Counted from the first letter of the stretch, positions 8,245-18,772 are shown. The stretch: DNA of 64,000 nucleotides from Mycolicibacterium tusciae JS617 (GCF_000243415.2 NZ_KI912270.1:2170001-2234000); one strand, 5' to 3'. A program made the numbers and translations. Notes: generated by a model from the sequence alone, not told the origin.

Positions 8245-8256
8245 TTAGGGCGCCCG

Positions 8257-8514
8257 CTACTTCTCTAGGCGAAAGTACGGTTCAACCGTGCCGCTGAGCT
8301 TGACCACCATAGGATTTCCGCGGCGATCCCTCGCGGTAGGGACTTCTACACGCACCCAACCCTCGGTCACGTTGTATTCGTGAACATTGGTTTTCTCGAC
8401 GCCGTTAAAGCGAATACCCACGTCCCGGCGCAGCACCTCTTCGCTATAGAAGGCGCTGCGTGGATCGATGGAGAGGTGATTCGGTGGAATGTCTGTGTTC
8501 TGATCCTCGGACAT
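8257..8514 (-). CDS. DUF3297 family small protein
   Basis: This 85-aa soluble protein has the DUF3297 signature: NHLSIDPRSAFY near residue 13, VGIRFNGVEKTNV in the middle, EGWVRVEVP, and KLSGTVEPYF at the end. The family is small, conserved in actinobacteria and proteobacteria, and of unknown function. The stop lies only 10 bp from the outer IS end, so the element inserted just downstream and left the gene intact. It is divergent from the kinase gene, with a 265-bp shared upstream region in which I see no clear operator. Confidence 0.85.
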   Translation of the reverse strand: MSEDQNTDIPPNHLSIDPRSAFYSEEVLRRDVGIRFNGVEKTNVHEYNVTEGWVRVEVPTARDRRGNPMVVKLSGTVEPYFRLEK

Positions 8515-8779
8515 GATGGCTTTCGTTCGAGTGCGGCGGGAGGGTCCTTCTGATTCTCTAAGAACGTACGCGACCCTCTGATAGCGCCCGGTGCCGATGT
8601 TTTTCGATGGCGATAGGACAGAGTCCGCCTGTGCGGATCGGCCCCGGCGCCGCCCAGTCGGAGCGCCTCAGCGCGACCCGACGCGCCACACGCCCGAGGC
8701 GCACATCCTCAACACCAGCAACTTCCAGGCTTCAGGAGCCACAGACGCTACCATTTAGGCGACCTAGTACGAGGTTGCC

Positions 8780-10771
8780 ATGACAGATCCGACTGCCAAC
8801 GACCCGCCAAAGTTCGCTCAGACTCAAGCGGTGACCGACACCGGGGAAGTATCAGAAGTTCGCACCGGAGCATTCGAACCTACGTTTGCCGGCATCAGCC
8901 CATCCGCGCCACTCAGTCAGATCGAGGTCGGCCAGCGGCTCGATGACTTCGATCTGCTCATCGAACTCGGCAGGGGCGCGTTCGCGCGAGTCTTTCTGGC
9001 CCGGCAACTGTCGCTGCAGCGACTGGTCGCGGTCAAGATTTCCGAAAATCACGGCCATGAACCACAAACCCTCGCTCAACTCGATCACGACTACATCGTC
9101 CGAATCTTCGACCAGCGCATTCTCCACGATCAAAACTGGCGGCTGCTGTACATGCAGTATTTGCCCGGCGGGACGCTGCTCGACCTCGGTCGAGTGGCTT
9201 TTGCTGCGGAGCGACCACCCGACTCCGGTCAGGCGCTGCTCGACGCGGTAGACGGCGCACTGGAGTCACGCGGCGAGAGCCGGCCCACCGAATCGACCAC
9301 TCGCGCTGAGCTAGCGACGCTTTCCTGGCCCGAGACTGTCGCATGGCTTGGGAAACGACTGGCTACAGCGTTGCACTATGCGGATTCAAGGGGCGTCCTG
9401 CACCGTGACATCAAGCTCGCGAACGTGCTGCTCGCACGCGATGGCACTCCCAAACTCGCGGACTTCAACATCAGCTTCGCCCGCAACGTATCGGGCGCAA
9501 GCCCATTTGAATATTTCGGTGGCTCACTGTCCTACATGTCTCCCGAGCAGCTGATGGCTTCCCTGCCCGGGCACACGGCAGAGGCCGCAGACCTCGATAC
9601 GCGCAGCGATATCTACTCTCTCGCGGTGGTGTTGTGGGAACTCCTGACCAGCATGAAGCCATTTGACGATTCCGCGGCGCGAGTCGCTCGGGCGCACTCC
9701 GCCGGATTCGTCGGCGACACCACCGCACTCGACCTCATGCTGACTACTCGCGCAGAAGGGGTTTCGTCGGCGGCGCTCGCCCGCCTTCCCAGTGACTGTC
9801 CCGCCGCGCTGCGCCGAGTTCTGCTGAAGGCACTGAGTGCTGACCGTGATCAACGCTGGTCCTCCGGCGCTGAACTCGCCGAGCAACTCCAGCTGTGCCT
9901 AGACCCGCACGCTCGCGACTTGGTGGATCCGCCCGCGCGCAGTTGGCGACTGCGGCTGCGGCCGTTCATTCTGCCGGTTAGTGCGCTGGCCATCCTGATT
10001 CCGGTAATGCTGGCAGGCGCGTACAACATTCAGCACAATCAGCTGCTTATCGTCAGCCATCTTTCCGAGCAGGCTCAGGGTCGGTTTGTTCTGGTCACCA
10101 CGCTGCTCAACCTGATTTTCTTTCCACTCGGCGCTGCGGTGGTGGTCTATTGGTGTCGCTACGTCATCCTGGTCCCGCGGCGCCTGCGACTGGGGTCAGC
10201 ACCGCCCGCAGAAACCGTCGCCCGAGCGCGCCATGACTGTCTCGTCATGGGTGATCGAGTGGTGTTAGTCGTGTCTGGTTTGATTTTGGTGAGCGCGTTG
10301 ACATTTCCGCTCCTCATGCAATTTCTCGCGGGTGGAATCCCTGTCAGGTCGGCGATCCACTTCTTCGGGTCAATCACGGTGTGCGGCGCAATCGCGATCG
10401 CGTATCCATTCTTCTTGCTCACCTTTTACATCGTGCGCAGCGTCTACCCGGAGCTGGTCGCATACGGACAGACGAATGTGCGAGAGGCCGAACAGCTACA
10501 ACGACTCCGCCGCCGACTGCCACGCTATTTGGCCGTCGCGGCCTCAGTGCCGTTGCTCGGCATTGTGGCCGTCAGCTTCCTGACCGCCTCCGAGATCGCC
10601 GCAGTCATCGTCCCGATCAGAGTGCTGTGTATTGGGGGCATTGCCGGGTTCGTGCTCGCGTATTGGCTGTCGCGGCAGATCGAATCCGACATTCGCGCGC
10701 TCGAACGGGTGATTCGCCACCGAGCGCCACACGAGCTTCCACCTTCAACTCGCCGTGCGCGGCCCGCCTGA
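8780..10771 (+). CDS. Membrane Ser/Thr protein kinase with six-helix C-terminal domain
   Basis: This 663-aa protein is cytoplasmic up to about residue 395. The kinase domain spans about 54-370, with glycine loop LGRGAFARVF, Lys86 in VAVKIS and catalytic HRDIKLAN (Asp210). The magnesium-binding motif is DFN (228-230) where DFG is usual; the metal-binding Asp is kept. SYMSPEQL and SDIYSLAVVLWELL follow. After a short linker there are about six hydrophobic helices (about 398-650). Most mycobacterial Pkn kinases have one helix and an external sensor, so this polytopic tail is unusual. It is a single gene with no obvious partner; downstream is a tRNA on the other strand. Confidence 0.9.
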   Translation: MTDPTANDPPKFAQTQAVTDTGEVSEVRTGAFEPTFAGISPSAPLSQIEVGQRLDDFDLLIELGRGAFARVFLARQLSLQRLVAVKISENHGHEPQTLAQLDHDYIVRIFDQRILHDQNWRLLYMQYLPGGTLLDLGRVAFAAERPPDSGQALLDAVDGALESRGESRPTESTTRAELATLSWPETVAWLGKRLATALHYADSRGVLHRDIKLANVLLARDGTPKLADFNISFARNVSGASPFEYFGGSLSYMSPEQLMASLPGHTAEAADLDTRSDIYSLAVVLWELLTSMKPFDDSAARVARAHSAGFVGDTTALDLMLTTRAEGVSSAALARLPSDCPAALRRVLLKALSADRDQRWSSGAELAEQLQLCLDPHARDLVDPPARSWRLRLRPFILPVSALAILIPVMLAGAYNIQHNQLLIVSHLSEQAQGRFVLVTTLLNLIFFPLGAAVVVYWCRYVILVPRRLRLGSAPPAETVARARHDCLVMGDRVVLVVSGLILVSALTFPLLMQFLAGGIPVRSAIHFFGSITVCGAIAIAYPFFLLTFYIVRSVYPELVAYGQTNVREAEQLQRLRRRLPRYLAVAASVPLLGIVAVSFLTASEIAAVIVPIRVLCIGGIAGFVLAYWLSRQIESDIRALERVIRHRAPHELPPSTRRARPA

Positions 10772-10861
10772 CGGACGAACCATGTCCGCCCGTGCTTGGG
10801 CCGGCGGAGGCCGGGTGGGAAGTGCTGCGGTGCTTGGCGACCAGGGTCGTTCTATCTCAAG

Positions 10862-10934
10862 TGGAGCTAAGGGGATTCGAACCCCTGACCCCCACACTGC
10901 CAGTGTGGTGCGCTACCAACTGCGCCATAGCCCC
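10862..10934 (-). tRNA. tRNA-Ala (anticodon GGC)
   Basis: A 73-nt cloverleaf on the minus strand. The acceptor stem GGGGCTA pairs with TAGCTCC, including the G3-U70 pair that marks alanine tRNAs. The D-loop contains AGTTGGTAG, and the anticodon stem CCACA/TGTGG encloses loop CTGGCAG with anticodon GGC. The T arm has GGTTCGAATCC. The discriminator is A, and CCA is not encoded. Confidence 0.96.
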
Positions 10935-10987
10935 TTGTTGTGCTCATCGAAGTTACACCACCTGCGGTAGGCCATCAAAATCGCAGG

Positions 10988-12268
10988 TCAAGGCACTTCG
11001 CCGGCCGCCTCGGGCCCGAGTGGACGCGCGGGGGTATGCCCGGCCGGCGGCTGGTCGTAGGTCTCCGGGGCGAAGACCCAACCGATCGCCGCGACGAAGA
11101 GGACCGCGCCGCTGACAAAAAAGGCCCAGCCGAACGAGGCGTGCTGGGCGATCATGCCGACGAGCAGCGACCCGCCGATCGACCCGACGTCGACCATCAT
11201 CTGGAAGACGGCCACCGGAGCCCCGCCGCGCGCCTGATTTCCGACGATGTCGGCCACGGCGGCCTGCTGTGGGGAGATGAAGATGCCCGTCGCCGCGCCC
11301 GACACGTACGCGATCACCAAAAAGATCACCAGTGACGACGTCACCCCGAGCAGGCTCGTCGACATCGCCGCGGCCATCAGCCCGACGATCAGCAGCTTGC
11401 GCCGTCCGATCCGGTCAGACAGATAACCACTCGGGATGACCACCGAAACGTTGCCGATGGCGAACGTGGCAAGCGCTAGGCCGGCGACACCGGTGCTCCG
11501 ACCGAGCACGTCGACGATGAAGAGGGGCACCAGAGCGATCCGAAGTCCGAACGCGGCCCAACCGGTCGCGAAATTGGACAACAATGCGGCACGGTAGGCC
11601 CGGTGGCGCAGCACCTCTCGCAGCGAGACGGGAGGCTCAGCGGATTCCTCTGGCGCCGCCACGGTGCTGCACCGCAGGCTGAAGAACACCACGGCGGCCG
11701 CGACGAGAAGCGCGGCACCGTAGATCGCGAACGGTGCCGCGAGCCCCAGCCCCGCCGTCAGGCTGCCGAGCACCGGCCCGCCCACCGACCCGATGAGAAA
11801 TCCCGACGAAAACAGACCCGCGACGCGACCACGTGCGTCTTGCGGCGAGATCCGGATCATCAAGGCCAACGACGACACCGAGAACATGGCCGACCCGAGC
11901 CCTCCCAGCGACCGGAACAGCAGCAGCTGCCAGTAGGTCTGCGCGAAGGCGCATACGGCGGTGGACACCGCCACGATCAGCAGGCCGTTGATGTAGACCC
12001 GCCGCTCCCCCAATCGCTGCACCAGCCAGCCGGCCGGCGGCGCAGCAGCCAACCGCATCAGCGCGAACGCCGTGATGACGAAGGTCGCCGCGCTGATGCT
12101 GACGCCGAAGTGACGCGCGTATTCGGGCAACACCGGAGAGACCACGCCGTAGCCCAGCGCCACCACGACGTTCGCGGCGACCAGCAGCCAGACCTCACGC
12201 GGGAGCTTCGGCTTGCCAACCTGGCCGGAACTGTCTGTCGAACAGTCACCCTCCGCGTCAGAGCTCAC
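10988..12268 (-). CDS. Major facilitator superfamily transporter
   Basis: This 426-aa protein has about 12 hydrophobic helices, with a central loop near residues 200-220. The A-type motif between helices 2 and 3 reads [14 protein letters not shown], and the equivalent in the second half reads [14 protein letters not shown]. This points to a proton-driven drug/metabolite exporter of the DHA1 type. The GTG start overlaps the pgm stop (GTGA), so it is translationally coupled downstream of pgm. The substrate cannot be told. Confidence 0.88.
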   Translation of the reverse strand: MSSDAEGDCSTDSSGQVGKPKLPREVWLLVAANVVVALGYGVVSPVLPEYARHFGVSISAATFVITAFALMRLAAAPPAGWLVQRLGERRVYINGLLIVAVSTAVCAFAQTYWQLLLFRSLGGLGSAMFSVSSLALMIRISPQDARGRVAGLFSSGFLIGSVGGPVLGSLTAGLGLAAPFAIYGAALLVAAAVVFFSLRCSTVAAPEESAEPPVSLREVLRHRAYRAALLSNFATGWAAFGLRIALVPLFIVDVLGRSTGVAGLALATFAIGNVSVVIPSGYLSDRIGRRKLLIVGLMAAAMSTSLLGVTSSLVIFLVIAYVSGAATGIFISPQQAAVADIVGNQARGGAPVAVFQMMVDVGSIGGSLLVGMIAQHASFGWAFFVSGAVLFVAAIGWVFAPETYDQPPAGHTPARPLGPEAAGEVP

Positions 12269-13896
12269 GCGATGACTTTATTCACCACTTCCTTGGCCGC
12301 TTCCTGCACCTGCCCAAGATGCTCCGGCCCGCGGAAGGACTCGGCGTAGATCTTGTACACATCCTCGGTGCCCGACGGGCGCGCCGCGAACCACGCATTC
12401 TCCGTCGTCACCTTCAGGCCCCCCAGCGGCGCGCCGTTGCCCGGCGCCGTGGTCAGCTTGGCGGTGATCGCCTCGCCTGCCAGCTCGGTGGCGCTCACCT
12501 GGTCAGCAGACAGTTTGGCGAGCCGGGCCTTCTGCTCACGGTTGGCAGGCGCGTCGATACGGGCATACGTTGGCGCACCGTACTTTTCGGCGATCGCGTC
12601 GTATCGCTGCGACGGAGTCGAACCTGTCTTCGCCAAGATCTCCGACGCCAACAGCGCCAGGATGATGCCGTCCTTGTCCGTGGTCCACACCGACCCGTCA
12701 TGTCGCAGGAACGACGCCCCGGCGCTTTCCTCGCCGCCGAAACCGATGGTGCCGCTGAGCAATCCGTCGACGAACCATTTGAAGCCCACCGGCACCTCGA
12801 CCAGTTTGCGTCCCAACCCGGCAACCACCCGGTCGATGATCGACGAACTGACCGCGGTCTTGCCGACCGCTGTGGACGCGGGCCAGTCTGGCCGGTTGGA
12901 GTAGAGGTACTCGATCGCGACGGCCAGGTAGTGGTTCGGATTCAGCAGTCCGCCATCGGGTGTCACGATGCCGTGTCTGTCGGAGTCGGCGTCGTTTCCG
13001 GTAGCGATCTGGTAACTATCCCGGTTGGCGATTAACGACGCCATCGCGTTGGGCGAACTGCAGTCCATCCGGATCTTGCCGTCGGTGTCCAGCGTCATGA
13101 ACCGCCACGTCGCGTCGACGTAAGGATTGACCACGGTCAAGTTCAGATTGTGTCGCTCGGCGATCGCGCCCCAGTAGTCGACGCTCGCGCCGCCTAGCGG
13201 ATCGGCTCCGATGCGGATCCCCTCGGCGCTGATCGCGTGCAGGTCGACGACGTTGGGCAGGTCGTCGATGTAGGCATTGAGGTAGTCGTGCCGCCGCGCG
13301 TGTTCGGCCGCGCGGGCCAACGGCACACGCTTCACGCCCTCGAGTTTGTTCCGCAGCAGTTCGTTGGCCCGTTTAGCGATCGCCCCGGTGGCATCAGTAT
13401 CGGCGGGCCCGCCATTTGGCGGGTTGTACTTGAACCCACCGTCGCGCGGCGGGTTGTGCGAGGGCGTGACCACGATCCCGTCGGCCAGATCGCGGTTGCG
13501 GCCGCGGTTGAACGCCAGGATGGCGTGGCTGACCGCTGGCGTCGGCGTGTAGCCGTCTGTGGAATCGATCATCGCCACTACATCATTGGCAGCGAGCACT
13601 TCGAGCGCCGACTCCCATGCCGGTTCCGAGAGCGCATGGGTATCACGGCCGATGAACAGCGGGCCAGTGGTGCCCTGTGCATGCCGGTACTCGACGATGG
13701 CCTGCGTCGTCGCGACGATGTGCGCTTCGTTGAACGCCGCATCGAGGCTGGAACCCCGGTGGCCGGACGTACCGAACGCCACCTGCTGGTCGACGTTGTC
13801 GGGGTCGGGTTCGACGGTGTAGTACGCCGTGACCACCTGGGCCACATCGATGAGGTCTTCGGGTTGCGCCGGTTGGCCGGCGCGGGGATTGGCCAT
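12265..13896 (-). CDS. pgm: Phosphoglucomutase, alpha-D-glucose phosphate-specific
   Basis: This 543-aa enzyme interconverts glucose 1-phosphate and glucose 6-phosphate, feeding glycogen, trehalose and cell-wall precursor synthesis. The start is ATG 13896, giving the usual [11 protein letters not shown]-terminus; the longer upstream frame is not needed. It has the phospho-serine loop [13 protein letters not shown], the metal loop [10 protein letters not shown], the sugar-binding loop GGEESAGAS and a C-terminal phosphate loop (RPSGTED). The length fits the bacterial Pgm family. It is followed by the MFS gene, and upstream on the same strand lie the crcB genes, an order also known around pgmA in M. 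tuberculosis. Confidence 0.96.
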   Translation of the reverse strand: MANPRAGQPAQPEDLIDVAQVVTAYYTVEPDPDNVDQQVAFGTSGHRGSSLDAAFNEAHIVATTQAIVEYRHAQGTTGPLFIGRDTHALSEPAWESALEVLAANDVVAMIDSTDGYTPTPAVSHAILAFNRGRNRDLADGIVVTPSHNPPRDGGFKYNPPNGGPADTDATGAIAKRANELLRNKLEGVKRVPLARAAEHARRHDYLNAYIDDLPNVVDLHAISAEGIRIGADPLGGASVDYWGAIAERHNLNLTVVNPYVDATWRFMTLDTDGKIRMDCSSPNAMASLIANRDSYQIATGNDADSDRHGIVTPDGGLLNPNHYLAVAIEYLYSNRPDWPASTAVGKTAVSSSIIDRVVAGLGRKLVEVPVGFKWFVDGLLSGTIGFGGEESAGASFLRHDGSVWTTDKDGIILALLASEILAKTGSTPSQRYDAIAEKYGAPTYARIDAPANREQKARLAKLSADQVSATELAGEAITAKLTTAPGNGAPLGGLKVTTENAWFAARPSGTEDVYKIYAESFRGPEHLGQVQEAAKEVVNKVIA

Positions 13897-13987
13897 GGGG
13901 TCGATTCTGCTCCGGTTCCGCGCGGCGCACCGAGGCGACGCCAAAGAATTCAGGATCGACGGCGACAGTTCGTCGCACCGATGAAGC

Positions 13988-14356
13988 TCAGAGCGCCCAC
14001 ACCAACGCGAATCCGGCCGCGCATGCGGCGACCGACGCCACCAAGGAGAGGACCGCATTGAGCAACGCCAGCATTCGCCGGCCCTGCTGGACCAGTCGCA
14101 CGGTTTCGAAGCTTGCGGTGCTGAAAGTCGTGTACCCGCCGCAGAATCCGGTGCCCAGTACGGTCTGCCAGGCGCTGGCCTGGCCTCCGAAGAGCACGAC
14201 ACCGGCAAGAACGCCGATGAGAAGCGATCCCGTGACGTTGATGACCACAGTGGCCATCGGAAACGGTGATCGCCACCGCTGTTTTGTCCATGCGTCGAGC
14301 AGGAACCGGGTCACCGCACCCGACGCTCCTGCGAGGAAGGTGAGAATCGGAATCAT
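13988..14356 (-). CDS. crcB: Fluoride exporter CrcB/Fluc, second subunit
   Basis: This 122-aa protein has four hydrophobic helices and the Fluc signatures [20 protein letters not shown] and [17 protein letters not shown]. It exports fluoride from the cytoplasm. The start is ATG 14356, which overlaps the stop of the upstream crcB gene by 4 nt. Paired short genes of this kind form heterodimers in which the two subunits sit in opposite orientations. Confidence 0.94.
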   Translation of the reverse strand: MIPILTFLAGASGAVTRFLLDAWTKQRWRSPFPMATVVINVTGSLLIGVLAGVVLFGGQASAWQTVLGTGFCGGYTTFSTASFETVRLVQQGRRMLALLNAVLSLVASVAACAAGFALVWAL

Positions 14357-14895
14357 GCGCGCGCCCTCCGGTGGTGCACGCGTTCCATGACCACGATGCC
14401 GAGCCAGGCGGTGAGCACGCCGCCCACGACGCTGAGCAGGCCGTAACTGATTGCGGTTCCGAGGTAGCCGTGCCGGCCCAGCAGCACGATCTCCAACGCG
14501 AAGGCGCTGTAGGTGGTGAATGCCCCACAGAACCCGGTCCCGGCACACAGGCGGGCGCGGCGGCGCCAACCCGAGTCATCGCCGAGCCGCGCGAGTCCCT
14601 CCAGCAAGCCGCCGAGGACGAACGCGCCGCTGAGGTTGATCAAAAAGGTCGCCCACGGCCACGATGCGCCATCGTGCGGCAGGGCCTTCTCGATGTAATA
14701 GCGCAGTGCCGTACCTGCGATACCTCCGGCGAAGATCCAAGCCATCGCCGATGGCCGCAGGTGCAGTGGAGGTAAGGGTTTGGCTGGTGCGTCGGGATCG
14801 CTGAGCAGCTCGGCATGCGAGTCGCCTGAGCCCGCTGAGCGTTCTGCTTCGGCCACGTCATCATGATCGTCGGCACCCGGCCGATCCGCAGTCAT
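14353..14895 (-). CDS. crcB: Fluoride exporter CrcB/Fluc, first subunit with long N-terminal tail
   Basis: This 180-aa protein has a hydrophilic acidic N-terminal tail of about 45 residues, then the four-helix Fluc domain (GTALRYYIEK, NLSGAFVLGGLLEG, GTGFCGAFTTYSAFALE). With the overlapping downstream copy it should make a heterodimeric fluoride channel. I looked for a fluoride riboswitch in the 140 bp upstream and did not find a convincing one. The gene is divergent from the mbtL operon. Confidence 0.93.
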   Translation of the reverse strand: MTADRPGADDHDDVAEAERSAGSGDSHAELLSDPDAPAKPLPPLHLRPSAMAWIFAGGIAGTALRYYIEKALPHDGASWPWATFLINLSGAFVLGGLLEGLARLGDDSGWRRRARLCAGTGFCGAFTTYSAFALEIVLLGRHGYLGTAISYGLLSVVGGVLTAWLGIVVMERVHHRRARA

Positions 14896-14986
14896 AGAGC
14901 GGTCCTATCCGTCACCACGGCGGTCGACTGTATCCGCTCTAGCAGCGAATATCGCGGCATCGGCGCTGCGACCACCCTGAGGCATA

Positions 14987-15005
14987 GCAGGTAAGGCTAG
15001 CCTCA
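14987..15005. promoter_or_regulatory. IdeR-like iron box upstream of mbtL
   Basis: GCAGGTAAGGCTAGCCTCA matches the 19-bp mycobacterial IdeR consensus at 13 positions, including the central AGGCTA core. It lies 30 bp upstream of the mbtL start. Iron-dependent repression would fit, since mbt-2 genes are IdeR targets in M. tuberculosis. Confidence 0.65.
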
Positions 15006-15034
15006 CCTCTGATTCCCGTGTACCGTCCCACGCC

Positions 15035-15304
15035 GTGACCTCGTCTAATCCTGAAACGGTGAGCGCGGCTCTCACCGAAATCCTGCGCGAAGACATGAAC
15101 GTCGATATTCGTCGGGTCACCAGAGAATCCAGACTGATCGACGACGTCGGACTCGACTCGGTGGCGTTCGCGGTCGGAATGGTGGCCATCGAGGACAAAC
15201 TCGGCGTGGCGCTGTCCGAAGAGGACCTGCTGCGCTGCGACACCGTCGGTGACCTCGAAGCGGCCATCCTCGCCAAGGTGCCCGCCGCCCAGTCGAACCC
15301 GTGA
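15035..15304 (+). CDS. mbtL: Mycobactin acyl carrier protein MbtL
   Basis: This 89-aa acyl carrier protein carries the phosphopantetheine attachment serine in VGLDSVAFAVG (about residue 45). It holds the growing or loaded acyl chain that becomes the lipid tail of mycobactin. The GTG start at 15035 lies 30 bp after an IdeR-like box. The stop overlaps the mbtM start (GTGA). The next two genes are an acyl-AMP ligase and an acyl-dehydrogenase, which is the mbt-2 order, so the assignment does not rest on the ACP alone. Confidence 0.9.
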   Translation: MTSSNPETVSAALTEILREDMNVDIRRVTRESRLIDDVGLDSVAFAVGMVAIEDKLGVALSEEDLLRCDTVGDLEAAILAKVPAAQSNP

Positions 15305-16881
15305 CCGTGCTGGCCGCAGCACTGTCGGCGGCGATGCGTGGCGCCCCCACCAAGCTGGCGGTGCTCGATCCCGATAGCGACTCGTGGGTCCGCCATCCCT
15401 GGCAGGAGGTCCACGCGCGGTCGGAGAACGTCGCCGACCGCATCGTCGACGACGGATCCACGGCGGTCGGCCTCGTCGGCGAGCCGACCGTGGAGTTCCT
15501 GGCCGCCATCCCTGGCACCTTCTTCGCGGGTGCGGCGCTGTCGATCCTGCCCGGGCCCATCCGTCGTGCCGATCCCCGGCAGTGGGCCCAGGCCACTCTT
15601 GACCGGTTCCGCAGCGTCGGAGTGACGACGGTCTTCAGCCACGGCGCAGAGTTGGAACTGCTGCAGTCAGACGCCGAGGGAATCGTCGTCCACGATCTCG
15701 GCGCTGTCGCCCACCCACACCGTTCGACGACCTTCGAAGGACCCCAGACCGCAGAAGTCGCGATCCTGCAGGGTACCGCTGGGTCGACGGGAACTCCACG
15801 CACAGCACAGATTTCGCCCGCGGCCGAACTGGCCAATCTGCGCGGGTTGATCGCGCGCGTCGACATCGACGAAAAGTCCCGTTTACAAAGCTGGTTGCCG
15901 ATCTACCACGATATGGGCCTGGCCGTCATGCTCGTATCCACGCTGGCGCAGGCAGACCTATGGCAAGCCCCGACAAAGGCCTTCGCCGGCAATCCGTTTG
16001 GCTGGTTGAACTGGCTCAATGAAAGCAGGGCCACGATGACCGCGGCGCCGAATATGGCGTTCAACATCATCGGCAAGTACGCCAGCGGCCTGTCCGGTCT
16101 CAATCTGAGCAACCTCGGCTACACGCTCAACGGCGGGGAACCCGTCGACTGTGACGGGTATGCCCGCTTCTCCGCGGAGATGGCCCGGTTCGGCTTCAAC
16201 CCGAACTCACTTTCCCCATCCTATGGGCTCGCCGAATCTAGCTGTGCAGTAACGATTCCCGAGCCATTTACGGGTCTTAGGATCGACGAGGTAACCGTCA
16301 TGACCGACGCGGGCGAGTCCACTCGGCGTTTCGCGGTTCTCGGCCGTCCGATCGACGGTATGGAGGTCCGGGTGAACACCGAGCAGCCTCACGCCACCGA
16401 GGTGACCGGTCGTGACGTCGGCGAAATCGAGATCCGTGGCACGTCACTGATGAACGGGTACGTCGGCGAGGCACCGATCAATCCCGAGGATTGGCTGGCC
16501 ACTGGAGATCTCGGATACCTCACCGACGAAGGACTCGTCGTCTGTGGCCGCGCAAAGGAACTGATCACAGTCGCCGGGCGCAACGTGTTCCCCAACGAGA
16601 TCGAGCGGATCGCCAGCCAGATCGACGGCGTGCGCGACGGCTGCGTGGTGGCGATCGGCACGGGTGAGGCAACCGCACGACCCAGGCTCATCATCACCGC
16701 GGAGTTCAAAGGTGAGGACGAACCCGCGGCGCGCAGTGCCGTGGTCGCACGCGTGGCATCGGAATGCGGCGTGGTGCCCGCCGATGTCGTGTTCGTGAAA
16801 CCCGGTGCGCTACCCCGGACGTCTTCGGGCAAGCTGCGCCGGTTGGAGGTCAAGCGCAACCTGGAGGGGGCCAGCCGATGA
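15301..16881 (+). CDS. mbtM: Long-chain fatty acyl-AMP ligase MbtM (FadD33)
   Basis: This 526-aa ANL-superfamily enzyme activates a fatty acid as acyl-AMP and loads it onto MbtL. Motifs are the ATP loop [11 protein letters not shown] (about 157-167), [32 protein letters not shown] and the C-terminal lysine region RTSSGKLRR. The GTG start overlaps mbtL, and the stop overlaps the mbtN ATG, so the three genes form one tightly coupled operon under the IdeR-like box. The length equals the M. tuberculosis protein within a few residues. Confidence 0.92.
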   Translation: MTVLAAALSAAMRGAPTKLAVLDPDSDSWVRHPWQEVHARSENVADRIVDDGSTAVGLVGEPTVEFLAAIPGTFFAGAALSILPGPIRRADPRQWAQATLDRFRSVGVTTVFSHGAELELLQSDAEGIVVHDLGAVAHPHRSTTFEGPQTAEVAILQGTAGSTGTPRTAQISPAAELANLRGLIARVDIDEKSRLQSWLPIYHDMGLAVMLVSTLAQADLWQAPTKAFAGNPFGWLNWLNESRATMTAAPNMAFNIIGKYASGLSGLNLSNLGYTLNGGEPVDCDGYARFSAEMARFGFNPNSLSPSYGLAESSCAVTIPEPFTGLRIDEVTVMTDAGESTRRFAVLGRPIDGMEVRVNTEQPHATEVTGRDVGEIEIRGTSLMNGYVGEAPINPEDWLATGDLGYLTDEGLVVCGRAKELITVAGRNVFPNEIERIASQIDGVRDGCVVAIGTGEATARPRLIITAEFKGEDEPAARSAVVARVASECGVVPADVVFVKPGALPRTSSGKLRRLEVKRNLEGASR

Positions 16882-18044
16882 CGGAATCGGCAGACGCTCC
16901 TCCGACGCAGGACTACAGCGAACTGCTCGACCGAGTCTTCGATGACCGAGTCACGAAATGGACGGCCGAGGCCGAAGAGACTGAACGCTTCCCGAGAAAG
17001 CTCATCGAATACCTGGGTGAGTCAAGTGTTTTCGCCGCTAAATGGCCAGCCGGCCAACAGACCTCCGACGTCGCTAAGGTCATCGCGCTGGCACGCAAGC
17101 TCGGCGTGCTGGGATCGGCAGGTGTCGGCGTGGGTGTGGGCTTGCACGACTCGGCGATCGCGATCCTGCGCCGCTTCGGCAAGTCGGACTACCTTCGCGA
17201 CATCGCCGAGCAGGCCATCCGCGGCGAAGCCGTACTGTGCATCGGCGCATCCGAACAGTCGGGCGGCTCCGACCTTCAGATCGTCGGCACAGAGGTCCGG
17301 TCCGTAGGGGACGGCTTCGGGGTCAAGGGCATCAAGAAGTTCGTCTCACTGTCCCCCATCGCCGACCACGTCATGGCCGTCGCCCGCAACGTCGACCACG
17401 ACCCGAACAGCAAGCACGGCAGCGTGGTCGTCATAGCCGTTCCACTGTCGCAGTGCGAGATTCAGCCGCAGTACCGCAAGGTAGGCGCCGGACCGTTGGA
17501 CACCGCTGCCGTGCACATCGACACCTGGGTGCCCGCCGACGCACTAGTCGCCCGCGCGGGCATCGGCCTTGCTGCGATCTCGTGGGGCCTGGCACAGGAG
17601 CGGATGTCGGTGGCCGGTCTGGTGTCGACATCGGCCCAGCGGGTCATCGGGATCACACTGGCGCGCATGATGACTCGCCGTCAGTTCGGCCATACCCTGT
17701 ACGAGCATCAGGCGCTGCGGCTGCGCATCGCCGATCTGCAGGCGCGCGTCGACATGTTGCGCTACGCACTTGACGGCATCGCCGCGACGGGCAAGCTGGA
17801 CCTCCGCGCCGCCGCGGCCATGAAGGTCAACGCGGCGCGCCTCGGCGAAGAGGTGCTCAACGAATGCATGCACATCTTCGGCGGCTCGGGCTACCTGGTG
17901 GATGAGACCCCGCTGGGTAGGTGGTGGCGGGATATGAAGCTGGCGCGTGTCGGCGGCGGCACCGACGAAGTGCTGTGGGAGTTGGTCGCGGCGGCGATGA
18001 AGCCGGATTACGACGGCTACGCCGAGTTCAACCAGCTCCCCTGA
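16878..18044 (+). CDS. mbtN: Acyl-ACP dehydrogenase MbtN (FadE14)
   Basis: This 388-aa flavin-dependent acyl-dehydrogenase introduces the cis double bond in the mycobactin acyl tail while it is on MbtL. The start is ATG 16878, overlapping the mbtM stop. Family features are [10 protein letters not shown] (flavin/substrate loop), [22 protein letters not shown], and the C-terminal [19 protein letters not shown] with [12 protein letters not shown]. It is the last gene of the rightward mbt-2 operon and converges on yceI with only 18 bp between stops; I see no clear terminator there. Confidence 0.92.
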   Translation: MTESADAPPTQDYSELLDRVFDDRVTKWTAEAEETERFPRKLIEYLGESSVFAAKWPAGQQTSDVAKVIALARKLGVLGSAGVGVGVGLHDSAIAILRRFGKSDYLRDIAEQAIRGEAVLCIGASEQSGGSDLQIVGTEVRSVGDGFGVKGIKKFVSLSPIADHVMAVARNVDHDPNSKHGSVVVIAVPLSQCEIQPQYRKVGAGPLDTAAVHIDTWVPADALVARAGIGLAAISWGLAQERMSVAGLVSTSAQRVIGITLARMMTRRQFGHTLYEHQALRLRIADLQARVDMLRYALDGIAATGKLDLRAAAAMKVNAARLGEEVLNECMHIFGGSGYLVDETPLGRWWRDMKLARVGGGTDEVLWELVAAAMKPDYDGYAEFNQLP

Positions 18045-18062
18045 TCCTTCGCGAAGCCGGAG

Positions 18063-18761
18063 TTACTTCTTGGCGAGGTTTACCAGGAACTCGATAGTGC
18101 CCGTCGGTTCGACAGTCACGAACCCTGCGAAATCCGGTGGCGTGACATTGAAGTCAGTCCAGGTGATTGGGACAGAACCGGCGGCGACGATGGTGTCGCC
18201 GCTGCGTTGAACGTCAACCTTGGCAACAACATTGCGTGAGACGCCCTTGACGGTGAGGCTCACGGGCACGTCCAGAGTCACCGATGCGCCGGTTTCCGGC
18301 ACCGCCGCGACGTCGACCGGCTGGGTCACGCGCAACTCGGCGGTGGGGAACTTTCCGGCGTCGAGAATGTCCTCACCGCGAAACTGGTTGTCGCGTGCGC
18401 TTTCCGGAGAGGTGATAGACGACACATCGACGGTGAACGTCGCCGACTCGAGCTTCGACGCAGCCACCACGGCCTCGCCGGTGACCTTCGGGGTCCGGCC
18501 GTTCACGGTCAGCGGAGAGCCGCGCAGGATCTCGTCGACGCGGTAGCCCGCCTGTGTGCGGGTGGCATCGTCGTCCGGTCCCGGCACGACAGTCCATGTC
18601 CCGTTGACGTCGGTGGTCGCCTCCTGCGTCTGGCCGGGCAGCGTCAACTCGGCGTCAGCCTCACCAGCGATGTACTCGCGATAGAACCACGGTCCCGCCG
18701 TGAAGCCGACGATGGCGAGAACGATCACGATGCCGAGCGCCCACAGCACAGCCTTCTTCAT
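18063..18761 (-). CDS. YceI family lipid-binding-like protein, membrane-anchored
   Basis: This 232-aa protein starts at ATG 18761 (MKKAVLWALG). One hydrophobic segment (residues about 4-24) acts as signal or anchor. It is followed by a YceI lipocalin-like beta barrel (about 50-230: GTWTVVPG, GYRVDEILRG, SARDNQFRGEDILD, KFPTAELRVTQPV, GTIEFLVNLAKK). YceI barrels bind isoprenoid or lipid-like molecules outside the membrane. It lies 11 bp downstream of mbtK on the same strand, so it shares that transcript. This suggests, as inference, a role with a lipidic siderophore or its intermediates. Confidence 0.88.
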   Translation of the reverse strand: MKKAVLWALGIVIVLAIVGFTAGPWFYREYIAGEADAELTLPGQTQEATTDVNGTWTVVPGPDDDATRTQAGYRVDEILRGSPLTVNGRTPKVTGEAVVAASKLESATFTVDVSSITSPESARDNQFRGEDILDAGKFPTAELRVTQPVDVAAVPETGASVTLDVPVSLTVKGVSRNVVAKVDVQRSGDTIVAAGSVPITWTDFNVTPPDFAGFVTVEPTGTIEFLVNLAKK

Positions 18762-18772
18762 GGCACGAAACG

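Noticed and set aside
14896-14986. Fluoride riboswitch upstream of the crcB pair
   Set aside because: I could not find the conserved core and pseudoknot strands of the crcB motif on the minus strand.
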